Positions 10,824 through 21,237 of a DNA stretch of 64,000 nt are shown piece after piece. The stretch is taken from positions 1,178,001-1,242,000 of the forward strand of contig CAUWAG010000007.1 of assembly GCA_963556695.1 (NCBI GenBank), in the 5' to 3' direction. How positions within the stretch are numbered: position 1 is the first letter of the stretch; each line of letters opens with the position of its first letter. The notes beneath the pieces were generated by a model. That model worked only from the letters and a program-made list of their open reading frames with translations, searched no databases and was not told the DNA's origin. This stretch comes from Anthostomella pinea. Taxonomy: Eukaryota > Ascomycota > Sordariomycetes > Xylariales > Xylariaceae. Position numbers and translations under genes: made by a program.

Positions 10824-11825
10824 TTAGATCGATATACTTCTGCAGGTCTCGACAAACTCGATGATCTCGCTGTTGAACCGATCCGGCTCTTCGTAGAACA
10901 GCCAATGCCCCGAGTCGAACACAGACATCTTTGCCAGTTCAGGCCGTCTGCCGTTCACCCGCTTGACAGTCTCTTCCATGCCTTCCAGCGGGAAGCATCC
11001 CGTTCTCCGCCCGCCCATCACCAATGTCGGTACCGTGATCTCCTCAATCGCCTCGCGGTGGTCGTACCGCGTATGATCACTCAGAAGCCTCGCCAGCCAC
11101 TCTTGGTCGCACTGCGCGCTGATGCTCACGAAGAACTCCTCATCCCGCTTCCTCGTCTCTGTAGAGACATCGTCGCCCGACTCGGGCGCATGCCGGTAGC
11201 CAAGACAGCCCTGCACCAGACCGCGATGCGCAGCATCGGAATCATGGATCCAAGTCCGCTGCGCCGCCTGCGTCGTCGCCTCGTCGTAGCACCCCAGATG
11301 CGCCCTCGACGCATCCCAGCCGTCGAACACGGAGCGGTCCTGCAGCGGCGCCTGGTCGACAAACACGAAGCCGGCGAAGTCGGCGCACCCGAACAGCTCG
11401 GCGTACGTCCACAGCACGGCGGCGCCGATGGAGCAGCCCACGGGGACGATGGTCAGGCTGTGCAGCGTCGAGGGCGCGGACGCGTCGTAGCTGTGCCGGA
11501 GGTGGGCGACGAGGTCCCGTAGGTCGGCGGCGAGACGCGCCACGTGGTAGCCGCCGCGCGTGCGGGTGGAATTGCCGTGGCCGCGCATGTCGGGCGCGAC
11601 GACCCAGTGCTGGGCGCTGAGGGCTGCGTAGTTGCGCTTGAAGTATGCGCTTGAGCCACTGAAGCCGTGAAGGAGCAGGATGAGACAGTCGCTGCGCGGG
11701 TTGGTGGTCACTGCGGGTGTGGCAGTGTGGCTTGAGGCGATGGGTAGGGAGGTCTGGTAGGCGAGGGTGCAGCCATCGTTTGCTGTACAAGATGAGTATT
11801 GCATCCCGGGCTCTGCGAGGTTCAT
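10824..11825 (-). CDS. Alpha/beta-fold hydrolase
   Basis: Intronless 333-aa protein starting at the ATG at 11825. The fold is recognisable from the oxyanion-hole motif LLLHGFSGS (about 50-58), the PDMRGHGNST loop (about 79-86), the nucleophile elbow GCSIGA (Ser132, G-x-S-x-G) and a C-terminal SGHWLF motif with the probable catalytic His (about 307). The usual acid position after strand beta-7 reads GGRRTGCFP without an Asp. The acid may instead be the Asp of FVDQAP after beta-6, as in a subset of the superfamily. There is no signal peptide, so it is probably cytosolic. Substrate is unknown; esterase, lactonase or C-C hydrolase are all possible. It is transcribed divergently from the deaminase gene at 12586. 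Confidence 0.85.
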   Translation of the reverse strand: MNLAEPGMQYSSCTANDGCTLAYQTSLPIASSHTATPAVTTNPRSDCLILLLHGFSGSSAYFKRNYAALSAQHWVVAPDMRGHGNSTRTRGGYHVARLAADLRDLVAHLRHSYDASAPSTLHSLTIVPVGCSIGAAVLWTYAELFGCADFAGFVFVDQAPLQDRSVFDGWDASRAHLGCYDEATTQAAQRTWIHDSDAAHRGLVQGCLGYRHAPESGDDVSTETRKRDEEFFVSISAQCDQEWLARLLSDHTRYDHREAIEEITVPTLVMGGRRTGCFPLEGMEETVKRVNGRRPELAKMSVFDSGHWLFYEEPDRFNSEIIEFVETCRSISI

Positions 11826-12585
11826 CGTGGTACTGGTCTTGCCTAGGAGCAAGCTTGGGATGAGGAAGGGTGATTTCTGCGATCATGGACGAGTCTGCGT
11901 TTGTACCGTTTCTCCCGCTAGGAACGCGACGGACCTTCAGCGGTCCATCCCGAATCCCGATGGGCGGACGGCAACATACATGCCGTGTTAACGTGATCAA
12001 TCCGTAGAACGACAAACATCGATACTTTCAAAAGCAGCTCAGGTCTCACCGTTAAAGGAGACAGACGCTCGGGGTATTTCCAAGAGAAGGGTAGAATTAT
12101 CTTGACATCTGCCTCACTGTAGGCACACTCAGTTATGATGCGCGGGATCAACCTGCATCGGCGTCATCCGACCCGAAGTGGCCCACTGAACGGACCTCTA
12201 CCGAGAGGCCGAATCCTATCGTCTACCATATGATAGTTGCGGAGAGCAGGTTCTTAGACCTTCATAATCGTGAAGGCTCGAAATAATCACTGGCATAGAA
12301 ATTACTCGATTTGAAGATCGTCCTATAGCACCTGTTCCGTCTGCTTCATACCAGCCGGAGTCTATAATTCACCCTATCCCGAGAACGAAAAAGGCTATCT
12401 TGATTCCTCCCGAGGAGTCGGTCGGTAACGACAGGGTCGAACTAGATATCAACTGTTTCGCTCTCACTAATCCAATCTCATCTCGACCCATCCCGTGCCA
12501 TCCCAACTATCTTATCCTGCCTGATCCCGCCTCGTCCCGCCTCATCTCATCATCCGCCTTCTCACACACTCCCACAACCACCACC
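11826..12585. other. Divergent intergenic region
   Basis: 760 bp separates the head-to-head hydrolase (-) and deaminase (+) genes and must hold both promoters. The last 100 bp before 12586 is pyrimidine-rich (repeated TCTCAT/CATCCC), typical of a fungal core promoter and 5' UTR. A frame open from 12400 into the deaminase is upstream leader without supporting features. Confidence 0.5.
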
Positions 12586-14182
12586 ATGAACGGCCTCACC
12601 ATCTCCCCTTTCATAGCCGCCCTCCCCAAGGTAGAGCTACACATCCACATCGAAGGCGCCCTCCCCCCATCCCTGCGCTGGCGTCTTGCTCAGAAGAACA
12701 ATGTCCCTCTTCCGTACGCGACCTACGAGGACCTCCTCGCCTCTTATCAGGTCCTCTATAACCACCGGCCCGAGCTCAACGGCGACACGGGGGCGCCCAC
12801 ATTCCTAGAGACTTACTTCGCCGGCACGCAGGTCCTGTGCACCGAGGTCAGTCGCTGCCCGTTAATCGCCTACCCCCTACCCCTTATCTCTTACCCCCGA
12901 CCCTGCTCCGCTCCCCCCGTCCCGTCCCGTTTTCATCCCGCCTCACCCCGGCGCATCTGCCAAACCCCAACGATCAACTATAATCTCCTACCTAGTCCCA
13001 AGCTTCCCGCAAACCCCCTGACCTCCCGCTACCTACCTCCAAGTTGCCAACACGACCACCCACCCATCCCATCCACTAACCCAACCCTCGCCCTACAACA
13101 GTCCGACTTCTATGACCTAGGCATGGCCTACCTAACCCGCGCCGCCGCCCTAAACGTGAGGTACTGCGAACCCTTCTTCGACCTGCAAGCCTACCTCCCG
13201 CGCGGCATCAGCGCCGCGACTGTCTGCGCCGGCTACCTGCGCGCGAAGCGCACCGCCGAGGCCACGCACGGCATCCGCAGCAACTGGATCCTGTGCTTCA
13301 TCCGGGACCGGCCCGTGTCCGAGGCCCTCGCCGCTTACGAGGCTGCGTGGCCGTGGGCGCGTGTACCCAATCACGGTAATGGCAAAGGTGAAGAAGGCGA
13401 GGGCGAGGATGGGGAGGGCAATGGGGAGGGCGAGCGTGGGGAGGGCCTCTTCCACGCCGTAGGCCTAGCCTCAAACGAATACAACAACCCCCCATCCCTC
13501 TTCCTCCCCGCCTTCACCCGCGCGCGCGAGGACGGGTTACACATAACCCTCCACTGCGACGTCGACCAGAAAGACGCCGTCTCGCACATCCACGTATGTA
13601 CTGGCAGATTTTCGAGTCTCTTATTGCCACTCCTGGCCGCGTCTCAGGGGCGAATTTCCTCTTCTAGCCTATGTCAGGAGCCCTTTGCTCCCGAGACATG
13701 CATCTCGGGTCCTTGCTTCTCGGCAAAGCATATAAAAGAAGTAATTACTGACTCTAGTTTACTAACAGGAAGCAATCCACAACATCCACACCGAGCGCAT
13801 CGATCACGGCCTAAACGCCGTCTCCTCCCCTCCCCTCCTAAACTCCCTCAGCACCCACAAAATCCCACTAACCCTCTGCCCCCACGCATACCACCGCCGG
13901 CAGGCGACCTCAGTCCTATTCCCCAAGATCCGCACACTACACAAAGCGGGCGTGAAATTTAGTATTGGGAGTGACGACCCGGCTTACATGCACGACGTCT
14001 GGGTCGACGGCGCGCTGCAGAAGGTGTACACGTACTGCGGGTTTACTAAGGGGGACATGGTGGGGATTGTACGGGATGCGGTCGAGATGAGCTGGGCGGA
14101 TGAGGTGACCAAGAGGGGGATTTTGGACGAGTTGGATGGGGTGGATGTGGTGGAGGTTGATGAACTGATGACTAATGGCTGA
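12586..14182 (+). CDS. Adenosine/adenine-deaminase family enzyme (A_deaminase)
   Basis: Metal-dependent TIM-barrel deaminase. Exons 12586-12846, 13102-13593 and 13769-14182 give 388 aa. Introns: 12847-13101 (255 nt, a multiple of three with no in-frame stop, branch CCACTAAC) and 13594-13768 (175 nt, GTATGT...ACTAACAG). Motifs: KVELHIHIEGALPP with the metal-binding His-x-His near residue 20, LASNEYNNPP, LHCDVDQKD in place of the classical HAGE, ERIDHGLNA, CPHAYHRR, and SIGSDDPAYM with the metal-binding Asp. The HCDVDQ and SDDPAYM forms mark a subfamily whose substrate is not clear from sequence, so adenosine, adenine or another aminopurine are possible. A Gly/Glu-rich insert (nt about 13372-13445) interrupts the barrel. 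The third exon is required, because it holds the last metal ligand. Confidence 0.88.
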
Positions 14183-14601
14183 CGGCTGTGGGAGGTGTGG
14201 ACGTGGGAAATAACCTACGTACGGTAACGTAGCTATATAGGCGTGGGAGGTTAGAGTGAATAAAGGCAGTATCTGACAGTGACGCGAAGCGCACACGATG
14301 ATAGCGTGCCTCGTTATATCCCACGATCAACTTGACTATCTTGGCATCAAACGCAACCGAAACGATGTCTATTTATTTGACTGTATGATTACTATGTACA
14401 CAGCCACTTATCTACTTCTGATGCAGAAACACACCTCGACAGGTGCCCCAATCAAGGACGCCATTCTATGTTCTAACATGTATACCGTTTGCCGAACCGC
14501 TGACAACTCATTAGGTATTCGCTTCACCAATGCGAGAACGCCGGGCAAATCTTCCACAAAATAGCGACCAATCAACTCATCACAACATCTTTTCGACAAC
14601 A
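14183..14601. other. Intergenic, convergent 3' ends
   Basis: Tail-to-tail spacer between the deaminase gene (+) and the ABC transporter (-). No coding or repeat feature was recognised. Confidence 0.5.
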
Positions 14602-17600
14602 TCAACGGCGGTTAAAGTTCAAGAAGCGGCCCTGTGATAAGTTAGCACGGCTGCGAATGTTGAGGTGAAAAGGGGGACTTACGGCTGCAAACAGGATGAT
14701 CAAATTACTGCCCACAAAGGCTAGAAAAATGCCCAAGTCTCTCCAGCGGTGACCGTAGCTGATGCCGAGCGGCTCGTAGAACTCTTGGCCAAAGTGATAA
14801 GCGCAATATTGACAATCGCTGGTGTCATTGTTGACGAGGTATCCGGGACCTGAGTTGGCGAAGAAGCTTGTCATGTATGTGCCACACGTCTGACCCTCAG
14901 GGGCGGTGAAGACGTTCAGCTCGGAATTTTTGCAGTGAACCTCGATGCCTTCCAGAGCAGTGCTCACCGTACCGCCGATGAGTCGTGTGAACGGGTCCAA
15001 CTGGTACAGCCACGCGCGCCAGAAACCGGGCATCTGGGGTTTGGGAATCGTGACACCACAAAAGAGGGCGAAGGTAATGACAATGAAAGGGTCGAATTGA
15101 CTGGAGACGAAAGCCGACGGTGAGATGGAAGCGAGAACCTGCCCCAAGGTAATAGCAAAGAGCTCGGTAATCAAAACCATAAAGTACTGGTATCCGGCAC
15201 GAGTGGACTCGTATTGGAAGGCGGGGATGTAGTAAAGGGGAATGAAGAAGACGACTGAACAGAGGATCGAGTAGGGTAGCTCTGCGAGCACCATACTCAA
15301 AGTGAAAGTGAAGGTGCTGTACATCTTGCTCGACTGTTCGCGGAAGAAAATGGCACGCTTGATGACGAACATGGCCTCAACCTGAGGCATGAGCAGTGCG
15401 GGAAGAACTGTGATTTGGAACATCACAAAGACCTTGTATTGCAGAGATGAGCGAGAGTCGTCCAGCTGGAGATACATCAAGCCTGTCAGTAGGGCAATTG
15501 CGAGATGGTTGAAGACGCGGGTGAATAGATAGTTTGGTGATCGCCAAAACGACACGTTCATGCGGTGGAAAACCACCTTGATCTGGTGCATCAGGGGTGA
15601 TGCGAATTCGCGCTCCAGTGAAGAATCATGCTTCGATGCAGCCGCTTTCCGGGAATCCTTGAACTGAGAAATCGTGTCCTTGACATTAGCAAGTTCAGGA
15701 CTGTCTGTCCAGATGTCGGACCAGTCTCGGTTGCCAATGCGTGGGCTGCTACCAGCGCCAATTGCCTCCAGCATGTACTCGGCAATGTTGTCGGATGGCC
15801 CTGCGGTCGCTCCATGTCGTGAGAGGTAGTCCCGAAGAACGTAGGCGTCCTCACCAATGTCACCGAAGTAGACGCAGCGACCACCCCTCTGTAGCAGCAA
15901 CAGTCGATCGAAATTTTCGAACAGGGCGGCGTTCGGTTGGTGGATGGTGCAGAGGATGGCTTGTCCAGCAGCAGCAAGCTTCTTCAGGAATCGAACGATG
16001 TTGAAAGCACTCTGGCTGTCGAGACCCGAGGTGGGCTCATCCAGGAAAAGTAAAAGTTGGGGCTTCGCTGCCAGCTCAACACCAATAGTCACACGCTTGC
16101 GCTGCTCAACGGTGAGACCAGCTTCCGGGGTTCCTATGATGCAGTCTGCGATGTACTCCATCTCGAGCAATGCGATGATGTCCTCAACGTAGGTGTACTT
16201 TTCGGCTTGGGGAACTTCGAATGGTTGCCGAAGGTCGGCGGAGAAACGCAGCGCCTCACGGACTGTCTGGGTAGGGTCGTGCATGTCAAGCTGCTCGGCA
16301 TACGAAGTTGACCGCTGAAACTCCTTGCCCGGCTTCGAACCATCGACGAGAATGTCGCCATGGATAACGCCGATGTTCTTTCTTGAAGCGAGCACGTCCA
16401 GTAGAGTCGTCTTTCCAGCTCCCGAGGCCCCCATGAGCGCAGTGAGCTGGCCCGGCTTGCAGTATCCGTAAACTCCATTCAGCAGCCGGCGAACGCCACC
16501 AGGGACGGGGACGTCGTAGTTCAGGTCTTCCCAAGTTAGAATGCTTTCTGACTCAATCTTTAGAGTCGCGCTGGATTCATCTTGCCTCGACGTCTGGCGC
16601 TGGAGTCGCTTGTCCGTGAGTGCCTCGTTCAGCGCTTTCCTCTCAGCGTTTGGCTTGGCGAAGACCTTGGCCTGATTGCCGCCCATCCCATGTTTGACCA
16701 GTTCGCCCAGTACGACGTTCATGATCAGGAAGAAGACAATGATGGCCATGATAATGCCAAAGTTCCGCCACAGATCATGAGGATGATATGAATATCCTTG
16801 TGTGATATAGTCGCCACCGTTCACCTGCAGGGTGCCAGGTACCGAGCCAGCCAAGGTGCAAACCTGGTGGCTGATGTTGTTGTAGTCTACACCAGATGGA
16901 ACGAGTGATTCGCCTGAGCATGTGAGCTCGTTACCACCAAACTCGTTCGCCATCAGACTAGCAAAGGCCAGACCAAGAGCATTGATCCAGAAAATCCACC
17001 GGAGCCAGACTTGCTGGGACTGATACTGGATCAGATAACCCGATGTCAGAATGAACAGTGTTACTGTGATGACGGCGAATTTGATTGCGTAGTCGAAATC
17101 CGGAGATAGGCAGCCAATGATCCGGAAGTACAAGGTCATCGCGAGGTTGCCAACTAGGATCAGCAAGTAGAAGGTGAAGAAGGCCCCCGGGGTTCTATGC
17201 AGGTCGGTCATGAAATAGACGATAATGGAGAAAACCAAGATCTGAACCGCGGAGAATGCAGTGTCGACAAAGATTTGGGCTATCCATAATGCCGAGGGCC
17301 GGTGGAATGCATATGCCTTGTGCTTATTTACGATCGGCCGACCAGTCATGGTCGAGCCTAACTCGGAGAAGGCCTGGAAAGCGTTGAACAGGAGGGAGAT
17401 GAACAGGAGACCACCCTTGCTGAACGCGCTGGCAGAGGTGTTACCCAATCTCAGATAAAGAGTACCCAGAACGATAGCGATGATGATGCTACGGAACCAC
17501 GAAAGTGAAAGCCCGAGCTTGTCCTGGAGTTTCAGGGCAAACTGACGCTTCATCAGTGCCCATACTTGCAAGTGAAACCCGACACTGTAGATCGAGTGTC

Positions 17601-19140
17601 TAGCCCCGCTGCGCTTGGCCTCGAGGACGGCCAAGCGGAAGTCTTCGTGCTGGGCGGTCTCCTGCTCCAGTCGCGTCTTGTAGTCAGCCATCTCGGCATT
17701 GAGGCGCTCGGTGAGGTTGGACTTCTCGAAGGCCGCAGCCAGTGTTTCGGGGCTGTGCGGTGCATTCTGGGGAGAATACCCATCAGAGTATGCGCGCTCG
17801 AACTCATCCGTGCAACCTGTAACATAATCGGGTGTGGTTTGTCGCGGGCGCGGAAGAAAGCCGAGGCCTTCGAAGTAGCTGCGTGCTTCGGTAGCTGGGC
17901 CGAAGTATACTTGTCTGCCAGAATCGATGACGAGTACCTTGTCAAATTGCCGGTAAATGTTCTCGGAGGCCTGGTAGAGGGAAACGAACGTTGAGGTCTT
18001 GTAGAGGTTAGTCTGAATGCGGAGACCCTTGACGAAATCGAGTGCCGTACTGGCGTCGAGTCCTCGGGTGCTGTTGTCCCATGATAGAACGCATGCGTTG
18101 GTAATCATCATTTCGGCAATGGACACGCGCTTCCTCTCGCCGCCAGAAACTCCGCGCACGAGCGCGTCGCCTACCACCGTATTTCTCGTGTGCTCGATAT
18201 TGAACATCTTGAGGAGCATAGTGATGACGTCTTTCTTGAACTGCCCTTTGTTGGTGCCTGCGGGCAACTTGTTGGGGACCTTGGTGTCGATAGCAAATCC
18301 AAGAGTCTGTTCAACAGTTAGGGTTGAGTGGTGGATGTCATCTTCCTGGTTGTAAACGGCCTCGCCCCGGTAGTGCTCAAATTCCTTAGCGGTAAAAGGA
18401 CCGTACTCAACGTCGCCGGTGACACTGGTGTAGCCCCATCGCTGGTTTGTAATCGACTTCAGGAAAGTCGTACATCCCGAACCGGGCCTCCCGAGCACAA
18501 GGACCATCTCGCCGGGATTGACGACACCCCGGAAGTTGTCTAGCAAAGTAGCTTCAACACCCTTCTGGCCCTTTCCCAGCAGGCTCATCAATGGGGTCCA
18601 GTAATCGACAAAGTTGACGAAAGCATCAGGGAATGTCTGCACGAAATTGGTCATGCCCCCCATACCCTTCACGGTGAGTCCGTCCCAGTGAACACCGATA
18701 TGCTTTGGCCTGATGCCGGCCTCTCTCTCGGCATGCAGCCCACCTCGCAGAGCTTCCTCCAGGTCGAAGACTTCTATCGAGGCCTCAGATTCGGGCGATT
18801 GCACGTCCGTCTTAGCATCTTTCTCGGCGTCTGCGGATTTTCGACTGTTGGCACGACTGGCTCGCGATAGTCCAGATATCTCCCTCTGCAAGTGTGCGAA
18901 ATCGGCCTCGGCCTGCTCAACCGAGACGCCCGTGTTGACGCGAGAAAAGCCATTGGGGTTGCTCTGTCTGGCGTACTCGCGCTGCTCCTCGGATGCATCC
19001 GTGGTGGTTGGCGTTGAAGTCGCGGAGGAAGGCTGAGTGCTCTTGTCTGGATGCGCAGGGTTCTCGCCATGAGAAGTCTGCACAGTACCGCCTGGGGCCA
19101 ACGCTACCAATTCCTGCTTTTCCAGATCCTTTGCGTCCAT
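14602..19140 (-). CDS. PDR-type (ABCG) full ABC transporter
   Basis: Plasma-membrane efflux pump of the fungal pleiotropic drug resistance family with (NBD-TMD)x2 order. The ATG at 19140 starts the family-like N terminus MDAKDLEKQE. A 51-nt intron (14632-14682, GTAAGT...GTGCTAAC...CACAG) near the 3' end is a multiple of three and stop-free. Splicing gives 1495 aa and retention 1512. NBD1: the PDR-typical degenerate Walker A GRPGSGCTT (about 217-225), signature VSGGERKR, Walker B LSWDNSTRGLD. NBD2: canonical Walker A GASGAGKTT (about 902), the degenerate signature LTVEQRKRVTIG, Walker B LLFLDEPTSGLD. Each half is followed by about six hydrophobic helices, the first half with the PDR extracellular loop containing cysteines. 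This asymmetry (deviant Walker A/B in NBD1, deviant signature in NBD2) is diagnostic. Substrates such as azoles or plant and fungal toxins are inferred from the family only. Confidence 0.96.
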   Translation of the reverse strand: MDAKDLEKQELVALAPGGTVQTSHGENPAHPDKSTQPSSATSTPTTTDASEEQREYARQSNPNGFSRVNTGVSVEQAEADFAHLQREISGLSRASRANSRKSADAEKDAKTDVQSPESEASIEVFDLEEALRGGLHAEREAGIRPKHIGVHWDGLTVKGMGGMTNFVQTFPDAFVNFVDYWTPLMSLLGKGQKGVEATLLDNFRGVVNPGEMVLVLGRPGSGCTTFLKSITNQRWGYTSVTGDVEYGPFTAKEFEHYRGEAVYNQEDDIHHSTLTVEQTLGFAIDTKVPNKLPAGTNKGQFKKDVITMLLKMFNIEHTRNTVVGDALVRGVSGGERKRVSIAEMMITNACVLSWDNSTRGLDASTALDFVKGLRIQTNLYKTSTFVSLYQASENIYRQFDKVLVIDSGRQVYFGPATEARSYFEGLGFLPRPRQTTPDYVTGCTDEFERAYSDGYSPQNAPHSPETLAAAFEKSNLTERLNAEMADYKTRLEQETAQHEDFRLAVLEAKRSGARHSIYSVGFHLQVWALMKRQFALKLQDKLGLSLSWFRSIIIAIVLGTLYLRLGNTSASAFSKGGLLFISLLFNAFQAFSELGSTMTGRPIVNKHKAYAFHRPSALWIAQIFVDTAFSAVQILVFSIIVYFMTDLHRTPGAFFTFYLLILVGNLAMTLYFRIIGCLSPDFDYAIKFAVITVTLFILTSGYLIQYQSQQVWLRWIFWINALGLAFASLMANEFGGNELTCSGESLVPSGVDYNNISHQVCTLAGSVPGTLQVNGGDYITQGYSYHPHDLWRNFGIIMAIIVFFLIMNVVLGELVKHGMGGNQAKVFAKPNAERKALNEALTDKRLQRQTSRQDESSATLKIESESILTWEDLNYDVPVPGGVRRLLNGVYGYCKPGQLTALMGASGAGKTTLLDVLASRKNIGVIHGDILVDGSKPGKEFQRSTSYAEQLDMHDPTQTVREALRFSADLRQPFEVPQAEKYTYVEDIIALLEMEYIADCIIGTPEAGLTVEQRKRVTIGVELAAKPQLLLFLDEPTSGLDSQSAFNIVRFLKKLAAAGQAILCTIHQPNAALFENFDRLLLLQRGGRCVYFGDIGEDAYVLRDYLSRHGATAGPSDNIAEYMLEAIGAGSSPRIGNRDWSDIWTDSPELANVKDTISQFKDSRKAAASKHDSSLEREFASPLMHQIKVVFHRMNVSFWRSPNYLFTRVFNHLAIALLTGLMYLQLDDSRSSLQYKVFVMFQITVLPALLMPQVEAMFVIKRAIFFREQSSKMYSTFTFTLSMVLAELPYSILCSVVFFIPLYYIPAFQYESTRAGYQYFMVLITELFAITLGQVLASISPSAFVSSQFDPFIVITFALFCGVTIPKPQMPGFWRAWLYQLDPFTRLIGGTVSTALEGIEVHCKNSELNVFTAPEGQTCGTYMTSFFANSGPGYLVNNDTSDCQYCAYHFGQEFYEPLGISYGHRWRDLGIFLAFVGSNLIILFAAVSPPFHLNIRSRANLSQGRFLNFNRR

Positions 19141-20235
19141 CTTCAACAGCAACACCTCGTTGGGTGGCGCCGACTGACAAGTGATGGATGAAACTTGTGG
19201 TCTGTGTGCAACGGCGAGCCTTTCACCGGCGGCTTAATTGCTATATTACACGGCTTGTCTCAAGATAGGTACAAGAGTGTAATGGCAGCCAAAAGCCCGT
19301 GCGACAGCGGCTCGGGGCTGGGTTGGATGGCGAGCTTTGACCAAAACAAAAGCGAGGGAAGGAATGTAATTGTTGAATCGGAGCAATCACCGGTGCAACA
19401 CCTTCTGCTGTGGTCTCAAATGGACCGGGGCTTGGGGCTTGGGGCGAAGGACGAGAAAGAGAGAGGGAAGCGAAGAAGCAAAAGGTCCACGACGCGGCCA
19501 AGGAGTGTGTGTGGTAAAAAATAAAAGAAGGTGAGATTCTAATATGGACGGTGGGAAGTGAACCACAGGCGCTACTACCTTGCTTGATTGATAATAACCG
19601 TCGCCAGCGGCCGTTACCTTGGCTGCTTGCAGGTGGCTAGTTGCTGCAGCAGCCCTCCGTTTCTACCGTGCCGTGGTGTTGGTGTCCACTGCAACGGTAA
19701 GGTACCCGCTAAAGTGGCTACGGTGGGTGAGCACTACGCTAGGTAGGGCCCGACAATCTGTCAGATTTCTACTGCAGGAAGGTGGAGAAGCTTGATTGCG
19801 GCAGGAAGAGGGAAGGAATGATTGGACGGAGAGTGTGGATTATCAATCAACACTTGAACAGAGACATCCCGCCCACCACGAGCAGAACACCGTGTGCCGT
19901 ACTACCGTGTCTATGTACTACGGAAGTGGTACACAGTCACGGTGCACCAGGCTGTGGCTGTGGCCATACCGACAGAATGATTCATTCTGACGCATGTCTA
20001 GGAGTCTGACATCTTAACATTCACCAAGCATACTACATACATCGCCCACTCGTGCATACTCGGTATGACCTGTCATTCGGCGTATCAAGAACAAGAATAC
20101 ATTCACGCCGGCCACAGTCATTGCCGCCGCAAGTGCTGGCATATGTACCGTTCCCATGTTGTGGGGATGCAAGGTCGTTCCTTAGATGAACCACAATAAA
20201 GTATCCAGGTGGGTTCTACACTTTTACCCCGGTTT
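19141..20235. other. ABC transporter upstream region
   Basis: About 1.1 kb upstream of the transporter start holds its promoter and leader. No gene was recognised; the short plus-strand frame at 19195-19524 has no coding features. The region ends at the start of an AT-rich block. Confidence 0.45.
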
Positions 20236-21047
20236 CTTTAAACAGTAGATATGGTATTTGCTACCTTTATTATTACAACACTTAGATATATATAGTATCG
20301 TTAAAGTATTAATATAGTTATAAATACGCTTATAATTAAAACTATTATACGATGTTTTTTTATAAATAAACCGGAGGCTAAAATACCTTTATCTCTTATT
20401 ATTTTAAGCTTAAAATTAAGTATCAAAACCGTTATGAAAATATTATTAAAGTATAAAGTAGTAATACTTACTAAGTACCGTATTTCTTTAAATATAGGTA
20501 CCGGTTAACTGCTTACATATTTTATAATTATTTTTATTAATACCTTTAATTTTCTCGAATTTATTCTTTGTTTTTGCTGTATGTTGTACCTTCTTTATTT
20601 AATAGTTAAGCTGCCGTTTAAAAGCGCTTTTATATCAGTATCTTTTGTATCTTTAACTTAAATTATCAATTAATCGCTTATTTAACATGTTTTTCGATAT
20701 TACGTTCGTTGAAGAAAAATACTACCTTATAATAAAAAAGAAGTAAAAGTTACAAAAGCTACCATTACTAAGGATTTTATTAATTTTTAACCTTAAATCT
20801 TTTGCTTGAGGCGGAATTAAGCCACTTTATAGGCTTTACCACCCTTTATAATAAGCCTTTTTTTTTGTGCGCTCGTAACAAAATCGACCTTGCCCTTGAT
20901 TTTTTCGTTGAAACTATTATTTAATATAAGTTTTTAATACTGTAACCTCTTTACGATCACTTTTAATAACTAAACATTTTTTTAATAATTTTAACTTTTA
21001 TTTCAAAATTAATCACAATATAACTCACTTCTTGTAACGTAAATAAT

Positions 21048-21237
21048 TGTAAGGGTTAAGGTAGCTGAATGCTGAAGTAGGTGATAGCGGTGATTCCAAA
21101 AAGTAGGTGTATGAGGATACTTCAATCTATCCTAGTATGTTTGTGAGAATTAGACGTTTTAAGGAGATATGGTAGTGGAGCCTTATGGCTCTGATGGGTG
21201 ACCAGTCGGCCTGACATGCCGGTGCAATACCCTTACA
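21048..21237. mobile_element. Solo-LTR-like insertion with terminal inverted repeats
   Basis: A 190-bp GC-balanced island within block 1. It starts TGTAAGGGT and ends ACCCTTACA, a perfect 9-bp inverted terminal repeat with TG...CA ends. Flanks are ATAAT (21043-21047) and ATAAC (21238-21242), a 5-bp duplication with one C/T difference. It contains no gene. A solo LTR is the simplest reading; a small TIR element is possible. Confidence 0.55.

Noticed and set aside
12400..12585. N-terminal extension of the deaminase frame
   Set aside because: The extension is Ser/Pro low-complexity from a pyrimidine-rich leader. The family N terminus starts at the ATG at 12586.
8754..19140. Secondary-metabolite cluster made of OYE, hydrolase, deaminase and ABC transporter genes
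   Set aside because: No PKS, NRPS, terpene synthase, P450 or pathway regulator was found. Neighbours look unrelated.
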